This document shows, in pieces, positions 18,024 through 25,467 of a DNA stretch of 64,000 nucleotides. The stretch spans positions 620,001 to 684,000 of the forward strand of contig NZ_OZ242363.1 of the NCBI RefSeq assembly GCF_965208895.1, given 5' to 3'. The position numbers and the translations under genes were made by a program. Numbering within the stretch: position 1 is the stretch's first letter; each line of letters opens with the position of its first letter. The DNA comes from Poriferisodalis sp965208895. Lineage in GTDB: Bacteria > Actinomycetota > Acidimicrobiia > Acidimicrobiales > Poriferisodalaceae. The notes beneath the pieces are model-generated. The model was given only the letters and a program-made list of their open reading frames with translations, did not search any database and was not told the DNA's origin.

Positions 18024-18986
18024 CTACAGAGCTGCTGCGAGCGCGGTCTCCAAGTCGGGATCGGCGAATTCGAACCCGTCCTCGGTGAGCGCGTCGGGAA
18101 GCACTCGGGTGGAATCCAGCAGCAGCGCCTGGCCCATCTCGCCCAGCGCTGCCCGGATGGCGAACTGCGGTGCCGGTATGAACGACGGGCGGCGCAGCGC
18201 CGCGCTCAGCGCCCGCTGGAAGTCGCGCTGGCGGACGGGGTTCGGGCCCGTCAGGTTGAACGCCCCATCCACATCGCTGTCGATGAGATGGCGGATGGCC
18301 CGCACTTCGTCGTCGAGGCTGATCCAGCTCCACCACTGGCGGCCGTCGCCGAGCGGACCGCCGGCACCGAGCCGCGTGATCTTCGCCATCCGCTCGATGG
18401 CCTCGGCCCCAGGCCCGACTACCAGGCCGGTGCGGATGCGCACGAGACGCACACCAGCGTCGGGAATCGGCACCGCAGCCCGTTCCCATTGCTTGCAGAC
18501 CTCAGCCAGGAAGCCATCGCCGGGCAGCGACCATTCGGTCAGTTCCTCTTCGCCCCGATTGCCGTAGAAGCCGACGGCAGATCCGCTGACGAATACCGAC
18601 GGCTTGGCGTCGAGCGAACGGATGGTGTCGGCCAGCAGCTTGGTGGACTCGACACGGCTCGACATGATCGCTGCCTTCTTGCGAGCCGACCAGCGTCCGC
18701 CGATGCTCTCCCCGGCCAGGTGAACAATTGCATCGAGCCCTTCCAGCGCGGCTGCGTCGATCGTCCCGGCGGCCACGTCCCACACGACTGTCTCGCCCGC
18801 TGTGCTTGACGCGCCTGTCGCAGCTGTCGTGCTGCCAGATCTTGCGGCGCTGTCAGCAGCTGCGATCGGACCCGGGCTTCGGGACACGCCCACTACTTCG
18901 TGGCCGTCGGCCCGCAGGCTCGCTGCGAGTGCTTTGCCGATCAGTCCACGAAACCCTGTGATCGCGATGCGCATGACACTCATCAT
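18024..18986 (-). CDS. TIGR01777-family NAD(P)-dependent epimerase (DUF1731 C-terminus)
   Basis: 320 aa from ATG 18986, or 316 from the internal ATG 18974 where the Rossmann strand MRIAITG begins. The nucleotide-binding loop GFRGLIG and VFVSGSAVGFYGNRGEE are characteristic of YfcH-like extended SDRs. The C-terminal part (RRPSFIPAPQFAIRAALGEM to DGFEFADPDLETAL) is the DUF1731 tail of this family. The physiological substrate of the family is poorly known. It stands alone between the Ntn hydrolase and the enoyl-CoA hydratase on the same strand. Confidence 0.9.
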   Translation of the reverse strand: MMSVMRIAITGFRGLIGKALAASLRADGHEVVGVSRSPGPIAAADSAARSGSTTAATGASSTAGETVVWDVAAGTIDAAALEGLDAIVHLAGESIGGRWSARKKAAIMSSRVESTKLLADTIRSLDAKPSVFVSGSAVGFYGNRGEEELTEWSLPGDGFLAEVCKQWERAAVPIPDAGVRLVRIRTGLVVGPGAEAIERMAKITRLGAGGPLGDGRQWWSWISLDDEVRAIRHLIDSDVDGAFNLTGPNPVRQRDFQRALSAALRRPSFIPAPQFAIRAALGEMGQALLLDSTRVLPDALTEDGFEFADPDLETALAAAL

Positions 18987-19044
18987 GTCGCGCCTCGCGA
19001 CCCTTGGAAGATCGCAGAAGGCGGCTTGGCGCCCCCAAGCCGGC

Positions 19045-19827
19045 TCAGCGCCCCGTGAAGTTCCCAGGCCGGCGCTCGGACACAGCCTTCATGCCCTCGC
19101 GGGCGTCCTCGGTGCCTGACAGCCGCAGCTGTTCGGCGGCCTCTCGCTGGGTGATCTCGCGCACTTTGTCACCCAGGCCCAAGCGCAGGGTGGCCTTGAT
19201 GGCGCGCACGGCCAGCGGGGCGTTGGCTGCGATCTCTCGGGCCACCTCGACGGCACGGTCTCGTACCTGATCGGCCGGCACGCATTCGTCAGCCAGGCCC
19301 AGCTCGACCGCCTCGTCGCCCTTGTAGCGCTTGGCGCCCAGCAGCACCTTCGCAGCGCGCTCAGGCCCCAGCAGCAGCGGCATCGTGACGCTCATGCCGA
19401 AGCCCTGATGAATCCCCAGCGAGGCGAAGTTCGCACAGAACCGAGCCTCGGGGCAGGTGATGCGGATGTCGGGCACCATCGCGAGGCCCAGCCCGCCGCC
19501 GATGGCAGGGCCGTGAATCGCTCCCACGATCGGCAGCGTCACATCGAACAGCCGACCAGAGCCCTGGTACAGCTGCAGCGTTGCGCTGCCGCCGACCTTC
19601 TCCTCGGCGCCGCCGCCGACCCCCTCGCCGCCCAGATCGGCTCCTGCACAGAACGAGCGGCCATCGGCAGCCAGCACGGCGCAGCCGATGCTCATGTCCT
19701 GCTCCAGCTCCACCATGGCGTCGGCGATGTCATGCACCTGGCGGTAGCTCAGGAAGTTGTGCGGCGGGCGATCCATGATCACCAGCCCGACACGCCCGTC
19801 CCGCTCGATTCTCAGTCCATCTGCCAT
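19045..19827 (-). CDS. Enoyl-CoA hydratase/isomerase family protein
   Basis: 260 aa. The start ATG 19827 is preceded by a purine-rich GGGAGACGGGG. Crotonase fold: SFCAGADLGG and GAIHGPAIGGGLGLAM form the two oxyanion-hole segments, then FCANFASLGIHQGFG and the C-terminal helices. Reaction is hydration or isomerisation of an enoyl-CoA in beta-oxidation-like catabolism. A glycine-rich insert (GGEGVGGGAEEKVGG) after the first oxyanion segment is longer than usual. It is divergent from the DUF169 gene, with a 10-bp inverted repeat between them. Confidence 0.9.
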   Translation of the reverse strand: MADGLRIERDGRVGLVIMDRPPHNFLSYRQVHDIADAMVELEQDMSIGCAVLAADGRSFCAGADLGGEGVGGGAEEKVGGSATLQLYQGSGRLFDVTLPIVGAIHGPAIGGGLGLAMVPDIRITCPEARFCANFASLGIHQGFGMSVTMPLLLGPERAAKVLLGAKRYKGDEAVELGLADECVPADQVRDRAVEVAREIAANAPLAVRAIKATLRLGLGDKVREITQREAAEQLRLSGTEDAREGMKAVSERRPGNFTGR

Positions 19828-19868
19828 TGCCCCGTCTCCCGTCACTCGGTCTGCGCTCGCTCGGCGGC

Positions 19869-19897
19869 TCACGCTAGTGGTCGCCGAACTAGCGTGA
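19869..19897. promoter_or_regulatory. 10-bp perfect inverted repeat with back-to-back TAGCGT boxes
   Basis: Arms TCACGCTAGT (19869-19878) and ACTAGCGTGA (19888-19897) are separated by 9 nt. Each arm contains TAGCGT (TANNNT) pointing outward, to the enoyl-CoA hydratase on the minus strand and the DUF169 gene on the plus strand. It may be a shared operator over divergent -10 boxes. Confidence 0.45.
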
Positions 19898-19962
19898 CCC
19901 TGCGACGACGGCGGGCCTGTGAATCCGGGAACGACAGGGCAGCCGGACGAGAGGGAGAAGCC

Positions 19963-20769
19963 GTGGCCCAGACCGATGCAACGACCGAGACCGCAGCGCA
20001 TGTGCGAACCGCGTCGATCGATTGGGACGAACTGCTGGGCAGACTGCAGGCCGTCCTTCGGCTGCGCACCACGCCAATCGGCATGAAGCTCTTCGAGACC
20101 GTCGAGGACATGGAAGCGGTGCCACGTGTGCGCCGCCCCAACGCCATCCATACCACCGACCAGATCGTGGGCATGGCCTGCCGCCTCAACTGGACGGTCG
20201 GCTTCACGATGGACGACCTCGTCGGCGCCCAATGCGGCGCGGTCATCGGGCTGCATCCCCAGGACGACAAATGGCTGTCTGGCGACCGCATGGCGGGGGT
20301 GTGGTACGAGACGCTGGAAGACGCCTCCGCGCACCAGCACGCCATGGATTTCGTGCCCTACGGCACCTACGAGGCGATGGTCGTCTCGCCGCTGTCGTCG
20401 AAGCGACTCGACCCGCCCGATGTCTGCATGATCTACGCCACGCCGGCCCAGATGATCATCTTCATCAACGGCCTGCAGTGGCGGGAGTACAAGAAGCTGG
20501 AATGGGGCTGCGTGGGCGAGTCGGCCTGCGCCGACTCGTGGGGCCGTGCGCTGCGAACCGGTGAGCCGAGCGTGTCGATCCCGTGCTTCGCAGAACGGCG
20601 CTACGGCGGCGTGATGGAAGACGAGATGCTGGTTGCGCTCACGCCTGAGGATCTGGTTGTCGCCGTGGAGGGCATGGAGGCGCTGGCACGCAACGGCCTG
20701 CGCTACCCGATCCCGACATACGGCATCCAGACCGACGCCCGAGCCGGCCTGGGCGTCAGCTACGACTGA
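19963..20769 (+). CDS. DUF169 family protein
   Basis: 268 aa from GTG 19963, with GAGGGAG about 5-10 nt upstream. The DUF169 signature is visible in LRLRTTPIGMKLFE near residue 35, MACRLNWTVGFTM with its Cys, GAQCGAVIGL, and later Cys in CVGESACADSWGR and SIPCFAERRYGG. The conserved Cys residues suggest metal or cofactor binding. The biochemical role of DUF169 is unknown; members often sit near degradation genes. It is followed by VOC and rhodanese genes on the same strand, 55 and 45 nt apart, so these three likely form an operon. Confidence 0.85.
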   Translation: MAQTDATTETAAHVRTASIDWDELLGRLQAVLRLRTTPIGMKLFETVEDMEAVPRVRRPNAIHTTDQIVGMACRLNWTVGFTMDDLVGAQCGAVIGLHPQDDKWLSGDRMAGVWYETLEDASAHQHAMDFVPYGTYEAMVVSPLSSKRLDPPDVCMIYATPAQMIIFINGLQWREYKKLEWGCVGESACADSWGRALRTGEPSVSIPCFAERRYGGVMEDEMLVALTPEDLVVAVEGMEALARNGLRYPIPTYGIQTDARAGLGVSYD

Positions 20770-20824
20770 ACACACGGATCAACCGGCCAGATCACGCGCG
20801 AAATAAGCACAGACAGGGGACAAC

Positions 20825-21232
20825 GTGGCACTGCAACCGACCAAAGAGGGCTTTGACCTCGGCATCGTCACCAGCAACGGCGATGAGATGCTCGCGTTCT
20901 ACCGTGACGTACTCGGGCTCGAATTCGAGGCGACGCTGAACATGGAGCAGGTGGGCATCGCCCAGATGCATCGGCTGTGGGCGAACAAGAGCCTGCTCAA
21001 GCTGGTGGTGCCCGTCGCGGACGTGCCCGCTGGCGTTGCCGGCGGCATCACCGGCGGCACCGGGTTGCGCTACTTCACGTTCACCGTCGGCAACTTTGAA
21101 GAAGTGATGACCGCGTGCGAGGACGCCGGGGCCAACATCATCTGGCGCCGGCTCGAAGCACGGCCCGGCGTGGTGGTCGGGATGGTCGAGGATCCCGACG
21201 GCAACTGGGTTGAATTCATCGACAACCCCTGA
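20825..21232 (+). CDS. VOC (glyoxalase/bleomycin-resistance fold) protein
   Basis: 135 aa from GTG 20825, after AGGGGACAAC. It has one vicinal-oxygen-chelate unit: FDLGIVTSNGDEMLAFYRDVLGLEFEA is the first beta-alpha-beta module (position His replaced, D at the usual ligand site), and VEDPDGNWVEFIDNP carries the conserved C-terminal Glu ligand. A cytoplasmic metal-dependent isomerase, epimerase or dioxygenase activity is possible. It is probably cotranscribed with DUF169 and the rhodanese. Confidence 0.85.
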   Translation: MALQPTKEGFDLGIVTSNGDEMLAFYRDVLGLEFEATLNMEQVGIAQMHRLWANKSLLKLVVPVADVPAGVAGGITGGTGLRYFTFTVGNFEEVMTACEDAGANIIWRRLEARPGVVVGMVEDPDGNWVEFIDNP

Positions 21233-21277
21233 GCGTGAGAAGCTCGCGCGTCAGGGCGGCGTTTGGAGCGATGAGCA

Positions 21278-21703
21278 GTGCCTGAACGGCAGCGCAAGAC
21301 AGTCCACGACTTGCTGGCCGAAGCGCGCTCGGGGTTGGAGCGAGTCGTTCCTGCCGAGCTGGCCGATCTGATGAAAGCTGCGGACCACGCCGAGGGCGAG
21401 CGACTACGCGTCATCGACATACGGCCACGCGAAGATCGAGAACGGACGGGCATCATCGAAGGCTCGGAGCACATCGGGCTGCTGGTGCTGCAGTGGCGCC
21501 TCGACCCGGCGTCAGGCGCCTCGGAAGGAACCGCTGCGGGCTTGGACGACCATGTGGTCGTCGTCTGCAATCAGGGCTACAGCTCCAGCCTTGCCGCAGG
21601 CCAGCTGCAGCAGATGGGCTTTGCCCGCGCTACCGACCTCGACGGCGGCGTCGAAGGCTGGATCGAAGCCGGTTTGCCCGTGGTGCCGCCGCCCCGCGCT
21701 TAG
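21278..21703 (+). CDS. Rhodanese-like domain protein
   Basis: 141 aa from GTG 21278. Single rhodanese domain: RVIDIRPREDRERTGIIEGS is the substrate-entry strand-loop, and VVVCNQGYSSSLAA holds the active-site Cys followed by a six-residue loop, as in active sulfurtransferases. GGVEGWIEAGLPV is the family C-terminus. It likely carries persulfide sulfur. Its stop overlaps (by 4 nt) the end of the convergent DsbA-like selenoprotein candidate. Confidence 0.9.
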   Translation: MPERQRKTVHDLLAEARSGLERVVPAELADLMKAADHAEGERLRVIDIRPREDRERTGIIEGSEHIGLLVLQWRLDPASGASEGTAAGLDDHVVVVCNQGYSSSLAAGQLQQMGFARATDLDGGVEGWIEAGLPVVPPPRA

Positions 21704-22308
21704 CCTGCGTCGGGCGCGGGTCGCTCACGCAGGCGCCTGATGACGTCGGTCATGAAGTCGTCGTCCTGCGCTCCTGGGATGACGAGCCGGCCGTCCAACA
21801 GCCAACTGGGCGTGGCACTGATGCCCCACTCATTGGCCCGGGCCATAGAGGCCCGCAAAGCCGGCATCAACTCGTCGTTGGCAACCACTCGTCGCAGAAC
21901 GTCGGGATCAATGGCGACGTCGGACGCCAAGCCGACCAGCACCTCAGGATCGGCGACGTCCAGCTCCTCTTCCCAGTACGCCGCGTAGAGTCGGTCGTGA
22001 TAGCGCTCGGCGGCCTCGGGGTCGGCATGCTCGACCGCCAGAGCCGCCTGATGCGCCTTTGCGCTGTTTCGGAGGCGCTTGGGCGTCACGAATCGGATCC
22101 CCTCGGCCTCCGCAAGCGCCTCCACACGCTCGAAACTCATGCGGATTTCGACTCCCTCGACGGGCACTTCGGGATGGATTTCGTAGGCCAGCCAGGTGAT
22201 GTCGAGATTGTGACGCTCTGCGAGAGGGGCCGCCCGGGCCCGTGCCAGATGGCACCACGGTCACAGGTAATCCGACCACACCAGCACGGACATCGCCGAT
22301 GCCGTCAC
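21700..22308 (-). CDS. DsbA/FrnE-like oxidoreductase, probable selenoprotein (in-frame TGA at the active-site Cys)
   Basis: 202 codons from GTG 22308. The frame is open throughout except TGA at 22261-22263 (codon 16), which gives SDYL-U-PWCHLARA where relatives have C-P-W-C. The rest is intact, including the thioredoxin-fold cis-Pro region GISATPSWLLDGRLVIPGAQ and the inserted helical domain. The mRNA 20-34 nt after the TGA can fold as GGGCC-CGGGC-GGCCC (22241-22227), with a G second in the apical loop about 26 nt from the UGA. This fits bacterial SECIS geometry. The GTG overlaps the upstream small ORF's stop as GTGA. I read this as selenocysteine. A Cys-to-stop mutation is the alternative, but precise placement on the catalytic Cys argues against it. 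No Sec machinery lies in this window. Confidence 0.75.
22227..22241 (-). promoter_or_regulatory. SECIS-like hairpin downstream of in-frame TGA
   Basis: Five G-C pairs (GGGCC/GGCCC) close a CGGGC loop, beginning 20 nt after the UGA. A second small hairpin (GUGCC-AUCU-GGCAC) precedes it. GC-rich DNA makes chance stems common, so the support comes mainly from the distance and the loop G. Confidence 0.5.
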
Positions 22309-22445
22309 CACTCTGCCCCTTCGTCGTCTTCCTCACTCCTGCCAGCGGCCTCGCCATCGTGCACGACGAATCCTTGGCGCTTGCCCTCGACAAAGCGCTC
22401 GACATCGGCAAGGCCAGTCATGATCTCGTCGAACGCTTCGCCCAT
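22305..22445 (-). CDS. 46-aa small ORF translationally coupled to the selenoprotein candidate
   Basis: ATG 22445 has an excellent ribosome-binding site (GGAGGAGG, 5 nt before the ATG), and the stop overlaps the next gene's GTG as GTGA. The product is acidic with LADVERFVEGKRQGFVVH near the middle. That pattern is reminiscent of the N-terminal segment of small HigA/Xre-type antitoxin proteins, though no helix-turn-helix follows. No family is assigned. It may be a functional microprotein or a leader peptide that controls translation of the Sec gene. Confidence 0.6.
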   Translation of the reverse strand: MGEAFDEIMTGLADVERFVEGKRQGFVVHDGEAAGRSEEDDEGAEW

Positions 22446-22525
22446 CTGGACCTCCTCCACACCATCGTCGCACACCGGCCCCGCAGCCCGGCGGGCGCCA
22501 CAGGCGGGCCAGTAGCTTGCCGCGC

Positions 22526-23782
22526 ATGGACTTCACCATTCCCGACGACATCGCGCAGCTGCTCGGTGACCTCGACACGTTCATCGACGACGTCATCAAG
22601 CCCATTGAGAACGAAGACGACAACATCCGCTTCTTCGACCACCGACGAGAGGACTCGCGCACCGACTGGGAGCGCGACGGTCTGCCTAACGCGGAATGGG
22701 AAGCGCTACTGGTTCGTATGCGCAAGGAGGCTGACGAGGCCGGGTTCCTGCGCTGGCACCTGCCCGAACGCTTCGGCGGCAGCGACGGCACCAACCTGGG
22801 CATGGCCATCATCCGAGAGCACCTGGCGCGCCGCGGTCTCGGCCTGCACAACGACCTGCAGAACGAGAGCTCGATCATCGGCAACTTCCCCACCGTGCTG
22901 ATGATGGAGCGCTACGGCTCACCCACCCAGCAGGAGTACTGGATCCCCAAAATGCTGGAAGGCCAGGCCCGCATCGGTTTCGGTCTGACCGAGCCGCTGC
23001 ACGGCTCCGACGCCACCTGGATGGAGACCAACGCCGTGCGCGACGGTGACGAGTGGGTCATCAACGGCGAGAAATACTGGAACACCGGGCTGCACCACGC
23101 GACCCACGACTACATCTTCGCCCGCACCTCAGGGAACCCCGGCGAGGGGCACGGCATAACGTGCTTCATCGTCCCGGTGGACTCACCGGGGTTCAAGGTC
23201 GAAGAGTTCATGTGGACGTTCAACATGCCCACCGACCACGCCCATGTGCGCCTCACCGACGTGCGGGTCCATAACGACGACATCTTGGGCACCGAGGGCC
23301 GAGGACTGCAGACTGCGCAGCTGTTCGTGCACGAGAACCGGATCCGCCAGGCGGCATCGTCGGTGGGCGCCGGCTTGCACTGCATTGACGTGGCCGTCGA
23401 CTACGTGAAGAACCGCACTACCTTCGGCAAGCCGCTGGCGCAGAACCAAGCCATCCAGTTCCCGCTGGCCGAGCTCTACACCGAGGCAGAGATGATCCGG
23501 GCCCTCATCTGGAAGACCGCGTGGGAGATGGACGAGGGTGTCGACCACATGGAGATCACCGACAAGGTGGCCATGTGCAACTACCGCGGCAACCGGTTCT
23601 GCTGCGATGCGGCGGATCGGGCCATGCAGAGCTGCGGCGGCAACGGCTACGGACGCCGCATGCCCTTCGAGCACATCTACCGGCACCACCGCCGGTACCG
23701 GATCACCGAAGGCTCAGAAGAGATCCAGATCCGCAAGGTCGCCGGCAAGCTGTTCGGCTTCGCCGGAAGGGCGAAGGGCTAA
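22526..23782 (+). CDS. Acyl-CoA dehydrogenase family protein (ACAD10/11-like)
   Basis: 418 aa from ATG 22526. FAD/acyl-CoA motifs: FGLTEPLHGSDATWMET and GEKYWNTGLHHATHDYIFAR in the beta-domain, RTTFGKPLAQNQAIQFPLA in the helical domain, and a C-terminal MQSCGGNGYGRRMPFEHIYR then ITEGSEEIQIRKVAGKLFG. The last segment has the Glu-rich pattern of this subfamily. It oxidises an acyl-CoA, transferring electrons to an electron-transfer flavoprotein. It is divergent from the small ORF/selenoprotein pair. The final codons are partly duplicated just downstream. Confidence 0.9.
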   Translation: MDFTIPDDIAQLLGDLDTFIDDVIKPIENEDDNIRFFDHRREDSRTDWERDGLPNAEWEALLVRMRKEADEAGFLRWHLPERFGGSDGTNLGMAIIREHLARRGLGLHNDLQNESSIIGNFPTVLMMERYGSPTQQEYWIPKMLEGQARIGFGLTEPLHGSDATWMETNAVRDGDEWVINGEKYWNTGLHHATHDYIFARTSGNPGEGHGITCFIVPVDSPGFKVEEFMWTFNMPTDHAHVRLTDVRVHNDDILGTEGRGLQTAQLFVHENRIRQAASSVGAGLHCIDVAVDYVKNRTTFGKPLAQNQAIQFPLAELYTEAEMIRALIWKTAWEMDEGVDHMEITDKVAMCNYRGNRFCCDAADRAMQSCGGNGYGRRMPFEHIYRHHRRYRITEGSEEIQIRKVAGKLFGFAGRAKG

Positions 23783-23809
23783 CACAGCGCCGGAAGGGCG
23801 AAGGGCTAG
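23761..23809. repeat. 20-nt tandem duplication across the acyl-CoA dehydrogenase stop codon
   Basis: Unit cgccggaagggcgaagggct occurs at 23761-23780 and 23788-23807, offset 27 nt (in frame). The first copy is followed by TAA, the second by TAG. Confidence 0.8.
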
Positions 23810-23817
23810 CCGGCTGA

Positions 23818-23974
23818 TCAGTCGTCGAGGCGGGCGGTGGCCTGGCCGGTGAACCGCACGCCGTAGTAGGTGAGGCGGCCGTCGCCGACGAAGTTGGTGA
23901 CCATGCGGCCGGTCATACTCATGGTGAGCATCCCGTGTGCGAACACCGTCGGGTAGCCCGTCACTTCGGCGACG
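23818..23974 (-). pseudogene. MaoC/HadB-like dehydratase remnant, homologous to the gene at 41092-41514
   Basis: Nearly identical to the 3' part of the minus-strand hotdog dehydratase at 41092. It includes the same stop codon (23818-23820 versus 41092-41094), the GDGRLTYYGVRFT region and the AHGMLTM region. An in-frame 129-bp internal segment is missing, and the first ~45 codons are absent. It is a decayed or recombined duplicate with no start codon in the family position. Confidence 0.8.
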
Positions 23975-24141
23975 CTGGGACTCCGGCAAGTTTCCCCTCA
24001 ACGCCGTAGCACTTCCTCAACGGCCATAACCGCGGAATCCAAGGAGCACCACTTGCTCGAACCGATAGTTGGTCGATTCGTCAGATTCTGAGGCGCGAAA
24101 CGTACAAGACCGACTGGTGTCAACCAACCCACAATGGGGAA

Positions 24142-25416
24142 ATGCTCGAATCCCCGACGAAAGCGAGCCATTGGACTGGTACTTCCTCAGATCTTTTCTC
24201 GTCAGCTTGGCGAATGGCCGGATTTGACACAGATCTCATCAACATTCTGAACTCGGTCCAAACCGAGGTCACAGTCGATTTCCCCGTACGCATGAACACG
24301 GGCGGCATTCGGATGTTTCGCGGCTATCGCGTTCAGCACAACGATGCGCTGGGTCCCTACAAGGGCGGCGTGAGATTCCATCCTGATCTCACGATTGCTG
24401 AACTGCGGGAGCTTGCGAGGCTGATGACACTCAAGTCCGCCTTGCACGGCTTGCCATTCGGCGGAGCGAAGGGAGGCGTCGTCGTTGATCCCAATGTGCT
24501 GTCCGACACCGAGCTGGAGCGCGTGGTACGTCGCTTCACTCATGCATTGGGCCCCAATATCGGGCCGGACCACGACATCCCGGCGCCAGACGTAGGCACA
24601 AACGACCGCTGTATGGCGTGGATCATGGATACGTTCGTCCAGAGTTCGGCGTCGGGCGCGAAGCACAGTGGCGCCGGCGTCGTCACGGGCAAGCCAGTTG
24701 CAGTAGGCGGCAGCTTCGGTCGTGCGTCAGCGACCGGGCAGGGACTGGTCGTGTCACTCGGGTACTTCGTCCGCCAGCTGAACCTCGAACTCGAAGGACT
24801 GAAGTGCGCAATCCAGGGCTATGGGAATGTGGGTCGCCACGTCGCCGAGGGCCTCGCTGAACAAGGAGCTTCGGTTGTCGCGGTGTCTGATGCACATGGG
24901 GCGATCCAAAGCTGCCGCGGACTCGACATCGGAGCATTGAACGAGCACACCTCCCTAGCAGGCACCGTGCACGGTTTCCGCGGTGCCGAAGCGATCCCGC
25001 AGGACCAGATCTTCGAACTCGATGTCGACGTCCTTGTCCCCGCAGCACTCGGCGGGCAGATCACACAACGAAATGCACTCGACGTCAGGGCGAATTTCAT
25101 CGCAGAGGGCTCCAACGGGCCGATCGACATGCAGGCTGGAGCTGCGCTTGAGTCCGCGGGCGTGATGGTGATCCCGGACATCCTCGCCAATGCCGGCGGC
25201 ATCATCGTGTCGCACGCCGAGTGGATCCAGAACCGAACCGCCGAACGGTGGCCGCTTGAACGAGTAGAGGAAGCGTTGCACGGCAAGATGCTGGAGGCAT
25301 CCGCACGCGTGTTCAAGACCGCATCCGAATTTCGATGCAGCTGGCGTTTGGCGGCTTATGTAGAAGCAGCACGCGCACTTAACTCCGGCTACGAATACCT
25401 CGGCATCTTTCCCTAG
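24142..25416 (+). CDS. gdhA: Glutamate dehydrogenase (Glu/Leu/Phe/Val dehydrogenase family)
   Basis: 424 aa, the normal hexameric GDH length. The N-terminal catalytic domain shows YKGGVRFHP and LPFGGAKGGVVVDP (active-site Lys), then DIPAPDVGTN. The Rossmann domain has IQGYGNVGRHVAEGL, and a late IPDILANAGGIIVSHAEW follows. The enzyme interconverts glutamate and 2-oxoglutarate plus ammonium. It faces PutA, which makes glutamate from proline, so a catabolic role (glutamate to 2-oxoglutarate) is likely. Local base composition near the start is lower in GC than neighbours (48% in 24181-24240). The ribosome-binding site (GGGGA) is very close to the ATG. Confidence 0.92.
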   Translation: MLESPTKASHWTGTSSDLFSSAWRMAGFDTDLINILNSVQTEVTVDFPVRMNTGGIRMFRGYRVQHNDALGPYKGGVRFHPDLTIAELRELARLMTLKSALHGLPFGGAKGGVVVDPNVLSDTELERVVRRFTHALGPNIGPDHDIPAPDVGTNDRCMAWIMDTFVQSSASGAKHSGAGVVTGKPVAVGGSFGRASATGQGLVVSLGYFVRQLNLELEGLKCAIQGYGNVGRHVAEGLAEQGASVVAVSDAHGAIQSCRGLDIGALNEHTSLAGTVHGFRGAEAIPQDQIFELDVDVLVPAALGGQITQRNALDVRANFIAEGSNGPIDMQAGAALESAGVMVIPDILANAGGIIVSHAEWIQNRTAERWPLERVEEALHGKMLEASARVFKTASEFRCSWRLAAYVEAARALNSGYEYLGIFP

Positions 25417-25467
25417 CCTCGCAGCCAGATCGACGACTACCGCTGCTGAGGGCCGACCTGTTCCGCT

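Noticed and set aside
21700..22167. A shorter DsbA-like gene starting at an internal codon, or a nonsense pseudogene
   Set aside because: The short form would omit the active site. The frame upstream is intact with a coupled start, and the single TGA sits exactly on the catalytic Cys.
22305..22445. HigA-type antitoxin
   Set aside because: Only a short resemblance, no helix-turn-helix and no toxin gene beside it.
23714..24001. Open frame over the dehydratase remnant
   Set aside because: It is not in the dehydratase frame and shows no family features; the remnant alone explains the region.
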